Shown here: piece after piece, positions 13,100 to 19,646 of the stretch
How the letters are laid out: every line of letters begins with the position of its first letter
Numbering within the stretch: the first letter of the stretch is position 1
From: Undivivens sp041652635
GTDB lineage: Bacteria; Omnitrophota; Gorgyraeia; Gygaellales; Profunditerraquicolaceae
NCBI GenBank assembly: GCA_041652635.1
Contig: JBAZGW010000021.1
Span: 1 to 21,406 of the forward strand
DNA length: 21,406 bases
Direction: 5' to 3'
Position numbers and translations under genes: made by a program
Notes under the pieces: generated by a model
What the model was told of the DNA's origin: nothing
The model's database searches: none
What the model saw: the letters and a program-made list of their open reading frames with translations, nothing else

Positions 13100-13387
13100 A
13101 TGCCTACTTATGATTATGAATGCTCGGCCTGCGGGGCGGTGTTTGAGGTGTTCCAGAGCATGACCGCCGAGCCGTTGAAAAAATGCGAGAAGTGCGGTGA
13201 CGCGAAGGTGCGCAGGTTGATCGGCACCGGAGCCGGGATCATTTTTAAAGGCAGCGGTTTTTATGCCACCGATTATTGCCGTAAGTCAGCCCCGTGTTGT
13301 GAGCAGCCAAAGCCCGCCGGTTCTCAGGCCGGGACTGGCTGCTCTTCCGAAGGTAATTGCACTGGATGCAAGAAAGCCGATGAGTAA
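13100..13387 (+). CDS. FmdB-family zinc ribbon protein
   Basis: 95 residues. It begins MPTYDYECSACG, with two Cys pairs (C8/C11 and C29/C32) of the FmdB/CxxC_CxxC_SSSS zinc ribbon, followed by the family's KGSGFYATDY segment. The tail is Cys-rich (CRKSAPCCEQP...GCSSEGNCTGCKK) and may bind more metal. The family was named for a putative formamidase regulator, but its real role is unclear. A good ribosome binding site, AAGAAGGAG, precedes the ATG. The stop overlaps the next start by eight bases, so it heads the fmdB-vanZ-DUF1015-accD operon. Confidence 0.85.
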   Translation: MPTYDYECSACGAVFEVFQSMTAEPLKKCEKCGDAKVRRLIGTGAGIIFKGSGFYATDYCRKSAPCCEQPKPAGSQAGTGCSSEGNCTGCKKADE

Positions 13388-13724
13388 GCTGCTGCCCTGG
13401 TTCCCCGTGGCGGCGGTAATGGCGGTTATTTTTATGCTTTCCTGCATCCCGGGCAGCAGTATCCCGCATTTATTTTCCTTCCAAGATATAGCGCTTCATG
13501 CTATTATATATGCCGTGTTCGGGTCTTTTTTCTCCCCGGCGTTAAGATCGGCCCTGCCTAAGATAAGCAGGCGGCGTGCGGTCTTACTTACTGTTGTATT
13601 CTGCTTCTTATACGGGTTAAGCGACGAATTCCACCAGATTTTTGTTCCCGGCCGCACAGCTTCTTTTTCAGATGTGATGGTTGACCTTGCCGGCGGGATA
13701 ATAGGAGTATTACTGCGAAAATGA
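13380..13724 (+). CDS. VanZ-like membrane protein
   Basis: 114 residues from the ATG at 13380, which overlaps the fmdB end by eight bases. A longer frame from 13263 would lie wholly within fmdB and lacks support. It has about four hydrophobic segments (LPWFPVAAVMAVIFMLSCIPG; DIALHAIIYAVFGSFF; AVLLTVVFCFLYGLS; DVMVDLAGGIIGVLL) and the VanZ-like signature DEFHQIFVPGR (82-92) followed by SFSDVMVDLAGG. VanZ confers low-level teicoplanin resistance in enterococci; most relatives are of unknown function in the cell envelope. It overlaps the next gene by ATGA. Confidence 0.85.
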   Translation: MSKLLPWFPVAAVMAVIFMLSCIPGSSIPHLFSFQDIALHAIIYAVFGSFFSPALRSALPKISRRRAVLLTVVFCFLYGLSDEFHQIFVPGRTASFSDVMVDLAGGIIGVLLRK

Positions 13725-14995
13725 CAAAAATAAAGCCTTTCCGCGCCGTAGTTTACAATGAAGAAAGAATTCCCGGGATAGCCGAAGTCACCTGCCCGCC
13801 TTACGATGTTATTTCACCTTCACAACAGGAGAATTATCTACGCCGCAACCCGTTCAATTTCATACATATTATCCTGGGCAGGGACGTCGCGGGAGAGGAT
13901 AAGTACCGCAGGGCGTCGGCTTATTTTAACTGCTGGATGGATCAGGCCGTGCTGCGCCGGGACGATAAACCGGCTTTTTATTTCTACAGCCAGAAATACG
14001 AATTGGACGGCAGGCGGATGCTGCGCACCGGTTTTATCGGGTTGCTGAAGTTAGAGGATAAAAAGTCTTCCGTTTACGGTCACGAGCATACCCGTCTGGA
14101 AGCGAAAGAGGACCGTTACCGGTTGATCAGCGAAGTAAAAGCCAATCTCAGCCCGATCTTCGCGGTATTCCCGGATAAAAAGAGATTGATGGGCGTTTTC
14201 ACCCGTAAATACCTTTCCGGAAAAGACCCAGGCATTTGTTTTACCGATGACTCCGGGGTGGAGCATAAGATGTGGCGGGTAACCGATCCGAAGGCCGTAA
14301 AAGCCGTGCGGCAGGCGTTAAATAAAGAGAGTGTTTTTATCGCCGACGGCCACCATCGTTACGAGGTCTCCTGCGCTTATCGCAGGGAAATGCGCGGCAA
14401 AGCTCCCGGAAAACGCGGCGAACAGAGTTATGATTATACGCTGGCTTATTTTACCGGCGCGGACCCGCGCGGTTTGAGCATCCTGCCGATACACCGGCTG
14501 GTCAAGACCGCCCTGCCGCAGGGGGAGAAGAAATTCATTGAACAGTTGAAGTCTCATTTCGAAGTTTCCGCGGCGCTGGGCAAAGCGAAGCTTCTTGCTT
14601 CTATGCGCGCGGCGTCCCCGTCAAGCCACGTTATCGGGATGTATCTTGGCGGCAAATACCGTCTGCTGCGCCTCAAGGACAGGAAAGCGCTTGACGCGCT
14701 GATGCCGGATAAACCGAAGGAATACCGCCTGCTGGATGTCTCTATATTGAACCAGCTGGTTTTTATCAGTATCCTGGGCCTGCGGCCGGAATCGAAGGAC
14801 GCGTTGAAATATTCCGAGAATTCCGCAGAGACCGCCAAGGCAGTGGACGACGGAGAGGGAAGCATGGCGTTCTTTCTGCGTCCGGTAAAGATGGAGCAGA
14901 TCATCGCCGTGGCGCTTAAGGGCGAGAAAATGCCGGCAAAGTCCACTTTTTTCTATCCCAAGCTGATCTCCGGGATGGTAATACACAAACATTGA
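13721..14995 (+). CDS. DUF1015 family protein
   Basis: 424 residues, within the range of this family of unknown function. Typical stretches are IKPFRAVVYN at the start, the CPPYDVIS motif, YFYSQKYELDGRRMLRTGFIGLLKLED, YGHEHTRLEAKEDRYRLISEVKANLSPIFAVF, and the ADGHHRYEVSCAYR motif (208-221) whose His pair suggests a catalytic or metal site. Relatives are often near serine biosynthesis or one-carbon genes; here the neighbour is accD, nine bases downstream. The start overlaps the VanZ-like stop (ATGA), so translation is probably coupled. Confidence 0.9.
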   Translation: MTKIKPFRAVVYNEERIPGIAEVTCPPYDVISPSQQENYLRRNPFNFIHIILGRDVAGEDKYRRASAYFNCWMDQAVLRRDDKPAFYFYSQKYELDGRRMLRTGFIGLLKLEDKKSSVYGHEHTRLEAKEDRYRLISEVKANLSPIFAVFPDKKRLMGVFTRKYLSGKDPGICFTDDSGVEHKMWRVTDPKAVKAVRQALNKESVFIADGHHRYEVSCAYRREMRGKAPGKRGEQSYDYTLAYFTGADPRGLSILPIHRLVKTALPQGEKKFIEQLKSHFEVSAALGKAKLLASMRAASPSSHVIGMYLGGKYRLLRLKDRKALDALMPDKPKEYRLLDVSILNQLVFISILGLRPESKDALKYSENSAETAKAVDDGEGSMAFFLRPVKMEQIIAVALKGEKMPAKSTFFYPKLISGMVIHKH

Positions 14996-15004
14996 GGAAG
15001 GCTT

Positions 15005-15856
15005 ATGTCGCTTTTCGGCAAACCTAAATACACGGTAGTAAAGATAAAAAAGCGTGAGATACCCGACGGGCTCTGGACCAAATGCGAGGAGTGTTTCGAG
15101 ACTCTTTATAATAAGACTTTGGAAGAGAACCTGAAGGTCTGCCCAAAGTGTAATTATCATTTCACTCTGGACGCCTTTTCCCGCGTGAATATGCTGATGG
15201 ATAAGGACACGTTCATCGAATTCGACGCCGATATGCTCTCCGCCGACCCGTTGGAGTTCAAAGGCCCGAAGACTTACAAGGAAAAGCTGGAGCAGGACCG
15301 GAAAGTCACCAGCCTTAAGGACGCGGTCGTGACCGGAGAGGGGAAGATCGACGGGCACAGGGCGGCGCTGGCGGTCACCGATTCCCGTTTTATCATGGGG
15401 TCGATGGGGTCGGTGGTGGGAGAGAAGATAACGCGCGCCGTGGAATTCGCCACAGCCAACCGCCTGCCGGTGATCATCGTTTCCGGATCGGGCGGCGGTG
15501 CGAGGATGTATGAGGGAGTGCTGAGCCTTATGCAGATGGCCAAGACTTCCGCGGCCCTGGCATATCATCACCGCAGCGGGCTGCCGTATATTTCAGTGCT
15601 CACCAACCCCACAATGGCCGGGATCATGGCTTCTTTCGCCGCTTTAGGGGATGTTACCCTTGCCGAACCCAAGGCCTTGATCGGTTTCACCGGGCCGAGG
15701 GTGATCGAACAGACCATAAGGCAGAAACTGCCTCCGGGATTCCAGCGTTCGGAATTCCTGCTTGAACACGGGATGGTGGATATCATTGTCCATCGAAAAA
15801 CCATGAAAAATACCCTGAGCTTGTTGCTTGACTATATGGAGAATAAGGGTGTATAA
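15005..15856 (+). CDS. accD: Acetyl-CoA carboxylase carboxyltransferase subunit beta
   Basis: 283 residues. Forms the carboxyltransferase with AccA (not in this window), moving carboxybiotin CO2 to acetyl-CoA to make malonyl-CoA for fatty acids. The N-terminal four-Cys zinc ribbon (C27, C30, C46, C49) is followed by the crotonase-like fold: GHRAALAVTDSRFIMGSMGSVVGEKI, the oxyanion region SGSGGGARMYEG (commonly SASGGARMQEG) and MASFAALGDVTLAEPKALIGFTGPRVIEQT, all diagnostic. A GAGGAAGG ribosome binding site lies close before the ATG. Last gene of its operon; its 3' end contains the promoter of the next gene. Confidence 0.97.
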   Translation: MSLFGKPKYTVVKIKKREIPDGLWTKCEECFETLYNKTLEENLKVCPKCNYHFTLDAFSRVNMLMDKDTFIEFDADMLSADPLEFKGPKTYKEKLEQDRKVTSLKDAVVTGEGKIDGHRAALAVTDSRFIMGSMGSVVGEKITRAVEFATANRLPVIIVSGSGGGARMYEGVLSLMQMAKTSAALAYHHRSGLPYISVLTNPTMAGIMASFAALGDVTLAEPKALIGFTGPRVIEQTIRQKLPPGFQRSEFLLEHGMVDIIVHRKTMKNTLSLLLDYMENKGV

Positions 15857-15857
15857 T
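15828..15857 (+). promoter_or_regulatory. Putative promoter of the ABC ATPase gene
   Basis: TTGACT (15828-15833), 18 nt, then TATAAT (15852-15857), overlapping the accD stop. It has the same hexamers and spacing as the promoter at 17216-17245. Confidence 0.7.
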
Positions 15858-15928
15858 CATTTTTTGAGTTAATCGGGATTTTATGAAGTATCTTATTTCA
15901 CCATTCAGGTAATGCGGGAGACGGAAAG

Positions 15929-17032
15929 ATGGCACAAGTAAGCCTTAAGAACGTATCGAAAGTCTACAGTACCGGAGCGCGCGTCGTAAACAATGTCAGT
16001 TTGGGCGTGGAGAATAAGGAATTCATGGTGTTGGTCGGGCCTTCCGGCTGCGGTAAATCCACTACCTTGAGGATGATCGCCGGGCTGGAGGAGATAAGCG
16101 ACGGGGATATCTATATCGGCAATAAAAAGGTCAACGACGTCCCGGCTAAGGACCGCGATATCGCTATGGTCTTTCAGAACTACGCCCTTTATCCGCATAT
16201 GACGGTTTTCGAGAATATGTCTTTCGGTTTGAGGCTGCGCCGTTACCCTAAATCAGAGATAGCCCAGCGCGTCAACGAGGCCGCGGATATCCTCGGGATC
16301 AAACACCTGCTTGAACGCAGGCCCAAAGAGCTCTCCGGAGGAGAGCGCCAGCGCGTGGCGCTGGGCAGGGCTATCGTGCGTAAACCGATGGTTTTCCTTT
16401 TTGACGAACCTTTGAGTAATCTCGACGCTAAACTGCGCGTGCAGATGCGCACGGAAATACATAAACTGCATATCCGGATACAGACCACCATAATTTACGT
16501 CACGCACGACCAGACCGAAGCCATGACCATGGGCGACCGTATCGCGGTGATGAAGGGCGGCATCATACAACAGGTGGCCGATCCGATGACCATCTATGAC
16601 AGGCCCAGGAACAAATTCGTCGCCGGTTTTATCGGCACTCCGCCGATGAATTTCATGAACGGGAAGATCGTCAAGAAAGATAACCGCCTTTATTTTGAAG
16701 AGGGCAGGGTGAAGGTTAAGATCGTCGAAGATATGGCGGATAAACTGGCGCCTTACGCCGGCAAGGAGATCGTCTTCGGCATCAGGTCGGAAGATATCTA
16801 CGATAAGCTTTTCGCTTCGGACGCGGCCCCGGAGAACATCGTCAGGGTAAATTGCGAAGTGGTCGAGCCTATGGGGTCGGAGGTTTACCTGTACCTGAAT
16901 ACCGGTAAACATACTTTTATCGCCCGCGTCGGCGCGCATGACAGGCCCAAAGTGAACCAGGATATTGAAGTGGTTTTTGATATGAGCAAGGTGCATTTCT
17001 TCGATAAAGAGAGCGAAGAGACAATAGTTTGA
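15929..17032 (+). CDS. ugpC: ABC transporter ATP-binding protein, MalK/UgpC/MsmK type
   Basis: 367 residues. The nucleotide-binding domain has Walker A GPSGCGKST (37-45), Q-loop FQNYALYPHMTV, signature LSGGERQRVALGRA, Walker B VFLFDEPLSNLDA and H-loop YVTHDQTEAM. The C-terminal ~130 residues form the OB-fold regulatory domain of the CUT1 sugar-importer ATPases (GFIGTPPMNFMNGKI, FGIRSEDI). No permease or binding-protein gene is adjacent, and the gene has its own promoter and a strong downstream hairpin, so it looks monocistronic. This suggests an ATPase shared by several importers encoded elsewhere, as known for MsmK in streptococci. The substrate cannot be read from the sequence. GGGAG at 15916-15920 serves as ribosome binding site. 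Confidence 0.92.
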   Translation: MAQVSLKNVSKVYSTGARVVNNVSLGVENKEFMVLVGPSGCGKSTTLRMIAGLEEISDGDIYIGNKKVNDVPAKDRDIAMVFQNYALYPHMTVFENMSFGLRLRRYPKSEIAQRVNEAADILGIKHLLERRPKELSGGERQRVALGRAIVRKPMVFLFDEPLSNLDAKLRVQMRTEIHKLHIRIQTTIIYVTHDQTEAMTMGDRIAVMKGGIIQQVADPMTIYDRPRNKFVAGFIGTPPMNFMNGKIVKKDNRLYFEEGRVKVKIVEDMADKLAPYAGKEIVFGIRSEDIYDKLFASDAAPENIVRVNCEVVEPMGSEVYLYLNTGKHTFIARVGAHDRPKVNQDIEVVFDMSKVHFFDKESEETIV

Positions 17033-17037
17033 TCCGT

Positions 17038-17076
17038 CAGTACCGCGGCCCGGTAATGTTCCGGGCCGCGGTACTG
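17038..17076. terminator. Perfect 16-bp hairpin after the ABC ATPase gene
   Basis: CAGTACCGCGGCCCGG (17038-17053) and its exact complement (17061-17076) flank a 7-nt loop TAATGTT. It is very stable and starts six bases after the stop. No T tract follows, so it may act as a 3'-end stabiliser or Rho-assisted terminator rather than a classic intrinsic one. Confidence 0.6.
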
Positions 17077-17092
17077 AACGCGTTTGACCCTG

Positions 17093-17195
17093 ATTCCTAT
17101 TTAGGAATGGGTTATTGACGGGTATCGTTGTACTAAGTGGGTGAAAAATTTGTCTCGTCGATGCCTCGACGGAAAGAATATTTCCTAAGTAGGAA
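17093..17195. promoter_or_regulatory. Paired TTCCTA-NN-TAGGAA palindromes upstream of the diguanylate cyclases
   Basis: ATTCCTA-TT-TAGGAAT at 17093-17108 and TTCCTA-AG-TAGGAA at 17182-17195 share the same arms and 2-nt centre. Between them is a third inverted repeat, CGTCGA-TGCC-TCGACG (17156-17171). The second palindrome ends 20 nt before the -35, a natural position for a regulator. I recognise no known operator; the rest of this 222-nt spacer is the ATPase hairpin and the promoter. Confidence 0.5.
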
Positions 17196-17215
17196 TTCGG
17201 GGTTTGAGATGCCTG

Positions 17216-17245
17216 TTGACTCCTGCCGTTGCCTTGCGCTATAAT
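17216..17245 (+). promoter_or_regulatory. Promoter of the diguanylate cyclase pair
   Basis: TTGACT (17216-17221), 18 nt, TATAAT (17240-17245). The expected start is about 17252, three bases before the ATG at 17255, so the message would be nearly leaderless unless translation starts at 17297. Confidence 0.75.
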
Positions 17246-17254
17246 ATATCCACG

Positions 17255-18565
17255 ATGAAAATCAATAAGAAATGGCTCAAGAGCCCCGGAGCCTTCATGC
17301 CTTCCTGCAGGCCTTTCTTCCTCACGGCTTGCGTCGTATCTATTTTTCTTCTCCCTATATTCCTTATCAAAACGATTTCCTTCCGGGGGCTGTTTTTGCT
17401 TTATTCCGCGTTCACTTCGGTGAGCGTTTGGCTGCTCTTTCGTTATAATTCCGGGTTGCGGAGCGTTTCTTTCAAACAGGAAGAGCTCCTGGAACGAGTG
17501 AATATCGTCAACGACTCCATTGTGAAGCAGCGGCGGGAGATAGCCTCAGCGCAGGAGCGTTCTGTTCTTTACGGGGAGTTGAAATGGGTCATCGAGAAAG
17601 TCAATAATGACCTGGGACTGGAAGCGGTAACTCATAATCTTACCGGTGTCGCTTTCGACCTGATCGCCCGGCAGAAAGGCACGTGCGCTTTATACCTCGT
17701 GGACCAGTTTAGCCGCAGGCTGACCCTTTTTAAAACTCGGAAAGAAGACAAAAAAAGCATAATTAAGGAAAAAGAAGGGGATATTTTTGATCTCTGGGTG
17801 ATGCGGCATTCGGGTAATCTGCTTGTCGAGGATACCAGGAGCGATTTTCGTTTCGATATCGAAAAAGCCGGAAGCGGGTTCTCCCGTGATGTCCGTTCTC
17901 TGGTAAGCGCCCCTCTGGTCAGCGATAATTCGTTCCTGGGGATACTGCGCCTGGATAATCCTTTGCCCGGGATATACACGCAGGAAGACCTGCGGCTTTT
18001 ATCGGTTATCTGCGGGATCGGCGCGGTCGCGATAGAGAACGCCAGCCTTTTTCAGCGCACCAAAGAATTCGCCATTCATGACGGCTTGACCGGGCTTTAC
18101 ACAAAAGGTTATTTGCTGGAACGGCTGCGCGAGGAGATCCGCAGGAGCGTGCGCCGCAAGAACAGTTTCTTTTCTTTGTTGATGCTGGATATCGATTATT
18201 TTAAGCAGTATAACGATAATTTCGGCCACATCGCCGGGGATATTGTATTGAAGAACCTCAGCCGCCTGTTATCGGATGCCCTGGGCGAGTTCAGCCCTGT
18301 GATCAGCAGGTTCGGCGGGGAGGAGTTCTGCGTTATCCTTCCCGACACGGATAAAAAAAGAGGGGCGAGGCTGGCCGAGGAACTGCGCGCGGAGATCGCC
18401 GCGTCAAGGATCAGCCTGCGTCAGCAGCAGGAGAAGATCACGGTGTCCATAGGCCTTTCCGCTTTCCCCACTGACGCCGGATACGAGGATGAGTTGATCA
18501 TTAAAGCGGATAAGGCGATGTACGAAGCTAAAAACAACGGCAGGAACCGCGTGGTCACGGCATAA
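17255..18565 (+). CDS. Membrane-anchored GAF-GGDEF diguanylate cyclase
   Basis: 436 residues from the ATG at 17255; the ATG at 17204 lies upstream of the promoter and is excluded. A start at 17297 (MPSCRPFF) with CGGAG at 17287-17291 is a real alternative. Two membrane helices follow (LTACVVSIFLLPIFLIKTI; GLFLLYSAFTSVSVWLLF), then a coiled-coil segment, a GAF sensor domain (about 110-270: GTCALYLVDQFSRRLTLF ... VSAPLVSDNSFLGILRLDN) and a GGDEF domain with DGLTGLYTKGYLLERL, LDIDYFKQYNDNFGHIAGD and the active-site loop RFGGEEF (GGEEF at 354-358). It should make c-di-GMP from two GTP. The RxxD inhibitory site is absent (EFSP at that position), so product feedback is not expected. The next cyclase begins 13 bases later. 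Confidence 0.9.
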   Translation: MKINKKWLKSPGAFMPSCRPFFLTACVVSIFLLPIFLIKTISFRGLFLLYSAFTSVSVWLLFRYNSGLRSVSFKQEELLERVNIVNDSIVKQRREIASAQERSVLYGELKWVIEKVNNDLGLEAVTHNLTGVAFDLIARQKGTCALYLVDQFSRRLTLFKTRKEDKKSIIKEKEGDIFDLWVMRHSGNLLVEDTRSDFRFDIEKAGSGFSRDVRSLVSAPLVSDNSFLGILRLDNPLPGIYTQEDLRLLSVICGIGAVAIENASLFQRTKEFAIHDGLTGLYTKGYLLERLREEIRRSVRRKNSFFSLLMLDIDYFKQYNDNFGHIAGDIVLKNLSRLLSDALGEFSPVISRFGGEEFCVILPDTDKKRGARLAEELRAEIAASRISLRQQQEKITVSIGLSAFPTDAGYEDELIIKADKAMYEAKNNGRNRVVTA

Positions 18566-18578
18566 AGGGGCGGGGCAT

Positions 18579-19568
18579 ATGGTCTGGATGATCCTTTTAT
18601 TTTCTCTGGCGGTATATTCGGCGATCCTTTCCCGGATACTGAGCGGGATGCTTAAGAAAAAGCAGATGGAAGTTCCCGCATTACGGCAGGAACTGGCAAA
18701 GTTGGCCGGGCAGGACTCCGGACTGCGTTCCGCTCTCGCCGTGGAAAGCGATAAACTGTCCAGGATGACCACCCTTTACGAGATCACCGGAGAGGTCTGT
18801 AAATCGCTGGATGAGGAGAAACTAGGCAATATTTTCCGCGAACAGGCTTTGAAATTTTTCGGCGGGAAGATCAACTGCGGATTTTTTAAAAGCGAAGTGA
18901 TGCCTGAAGATGCCGGCGCGCGGACAGTGCTTATGCCTCTTTCCATCGAAGGAAAGATGTTCGGATATCTGAGCGTTTCAAACCTGCCGGAAGATGAACG
19001 CGAACAGTGCCATATCCTCGGCCAGCAGCTTATCCTCGGGCTAAAAAGGGCGGAATTATTCAAAAGAGTGCAGACGCTCGCCGTTACCGATTCGCTGACC
19101 AATACTTTCAGCCGGCGCTATTGGGCCGAACGTTTCCGCGAGGAGATCATCCGTTCAAAGCATTTCAATTACCGGTTCTCTTTTCTGATGATAGATATCG
19201 ACCACTTCAAATTCTACAACGACCATTACGGGCACCTGGTGGGTGACGTTATCCTGCGGGAAACCGCCGCGATCATAAGAGAGAATATCAGGCAGATAGA
19301 TCTGCTCGGCAGGTACGGCGGCGAGGAGTTCGCGTTGATACTTACGGAGACAGATAAAGAAGGCGCGCTTTTCGCCGGAGAACGTATCCGGCACGCGATC
19401 GAGTCCCGGCTGATAAAAGCGTATGATGAGAACCTGCGCATAACTATCAGTATCGGCGTGGCCACTTTCCCGCAGGATGCTTCTGAGATGGACAGCCTTG
19501 TGGACCGGGCGGACAAGGCGCTTTATCAGGCGAAAGACAGCGGCCGCAACCGCGTCTGCGCCGCGTAA
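18579..19568 (+). CDS. GGDEF diguanylate cyclase with N-terminal membrane segment
   Basis: 329 residues. One N-terminal hydrophobic helix (WMILLFSLAVYSAILSRIL), a coiled-coil linker, a small GAF-like region (about 60-165; RTVLMPLSIEGKMFGYLSVSNL) and a GGDEF domain with DSLTNTFSRRYWAERF, MIDIDHFKFYNDHYGHLVGD and RYGGEEF (GGEEF at 247-251). RQID at 238-241 fits the RxxD inhibitory I-site at its usual distance, so this enzyme should be inhibited by c-di-GMP, unlike its neighbour. The ATG follows a G-rich AGGGGCGGGG. It probably shares a transcript with the preceding gene; the two look like an old duplication. Confidence 0.9.
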   Translation: MVWMILLFSLAVYSAILSRILSGMLKKKQMEVPALRQELAKLAGQDSGLRSALAVESDKLSRMTTLYEITGEVCKSLDEEKLGNIFREQALKFFGGKINCGFFKSEVMPEDAGARTVLMPLSIEGKMFGYLSVSNLPEDEREQCHILGQQLILGLKRAELFKRVQTLAVTDSLTNTFSRRYWAERFREEIIRSKHFNYRFSFLMIDIDHFKFYNDHYGHLVGDVILRETAAIIRENIRQIDLLGRYGGEEFALILTETDKEGALFAGERIRHAIESRLIKAYDENLRITISIGVATFPQDASEMDSLVDRADKALYQAKDSGRNRVCAA

Positions 19569-19627
19569 CCTGCAGGATCCAGCTTCCCCCGGCGCAACAC
19601 ACCAGGCTTTTTAAACTCTTTTATCGA

Positions 19628-19636
19628 TGATATAAT
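19628..19636 (+). promoter_or_regulatory. Extended -10 promoter of the radical SAM gene
   Basis: TGA-TATAAT, a perfect extended -10, with only a weak AT-rich -35 region. The ATG at 19647 lies ten bases beyond the hexamer and has no ribosome binding site, implying a leaderless or nearly leaderless message. The spacer from the previous stop holds nothing else recognisable. Confidence 0.6.
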
Positions 19637-19646
19637 ACAATACATT

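Noticed and set aside
13263..13379. Longer N-terminus for the VanZ-like protein
   Set aside because: It would lie wholly within fmdB in another frame, is not hydrophobic, and the ATG at 13380 gives the normal family start.
14621..15571. A 316-codon minus-strand frame over the DUF1015 and accD genes
   Set aside because: Antisense to two conserved coding regions and without recognisable domains.
17077..17254. c-di-GMP riboswitch before the cyclases
   Set aside because: None of the conserved GEMM core bases could be recognised, and the promoter lies downstream of this region, so it would not be in the transcript.
17204..17254. Upstream ATG start for the first diguanylate cyclase
   Set aside because: It lies upstream of the -35 and -10 elements at 17216-17245, so it would not be transcribed from that promoter.
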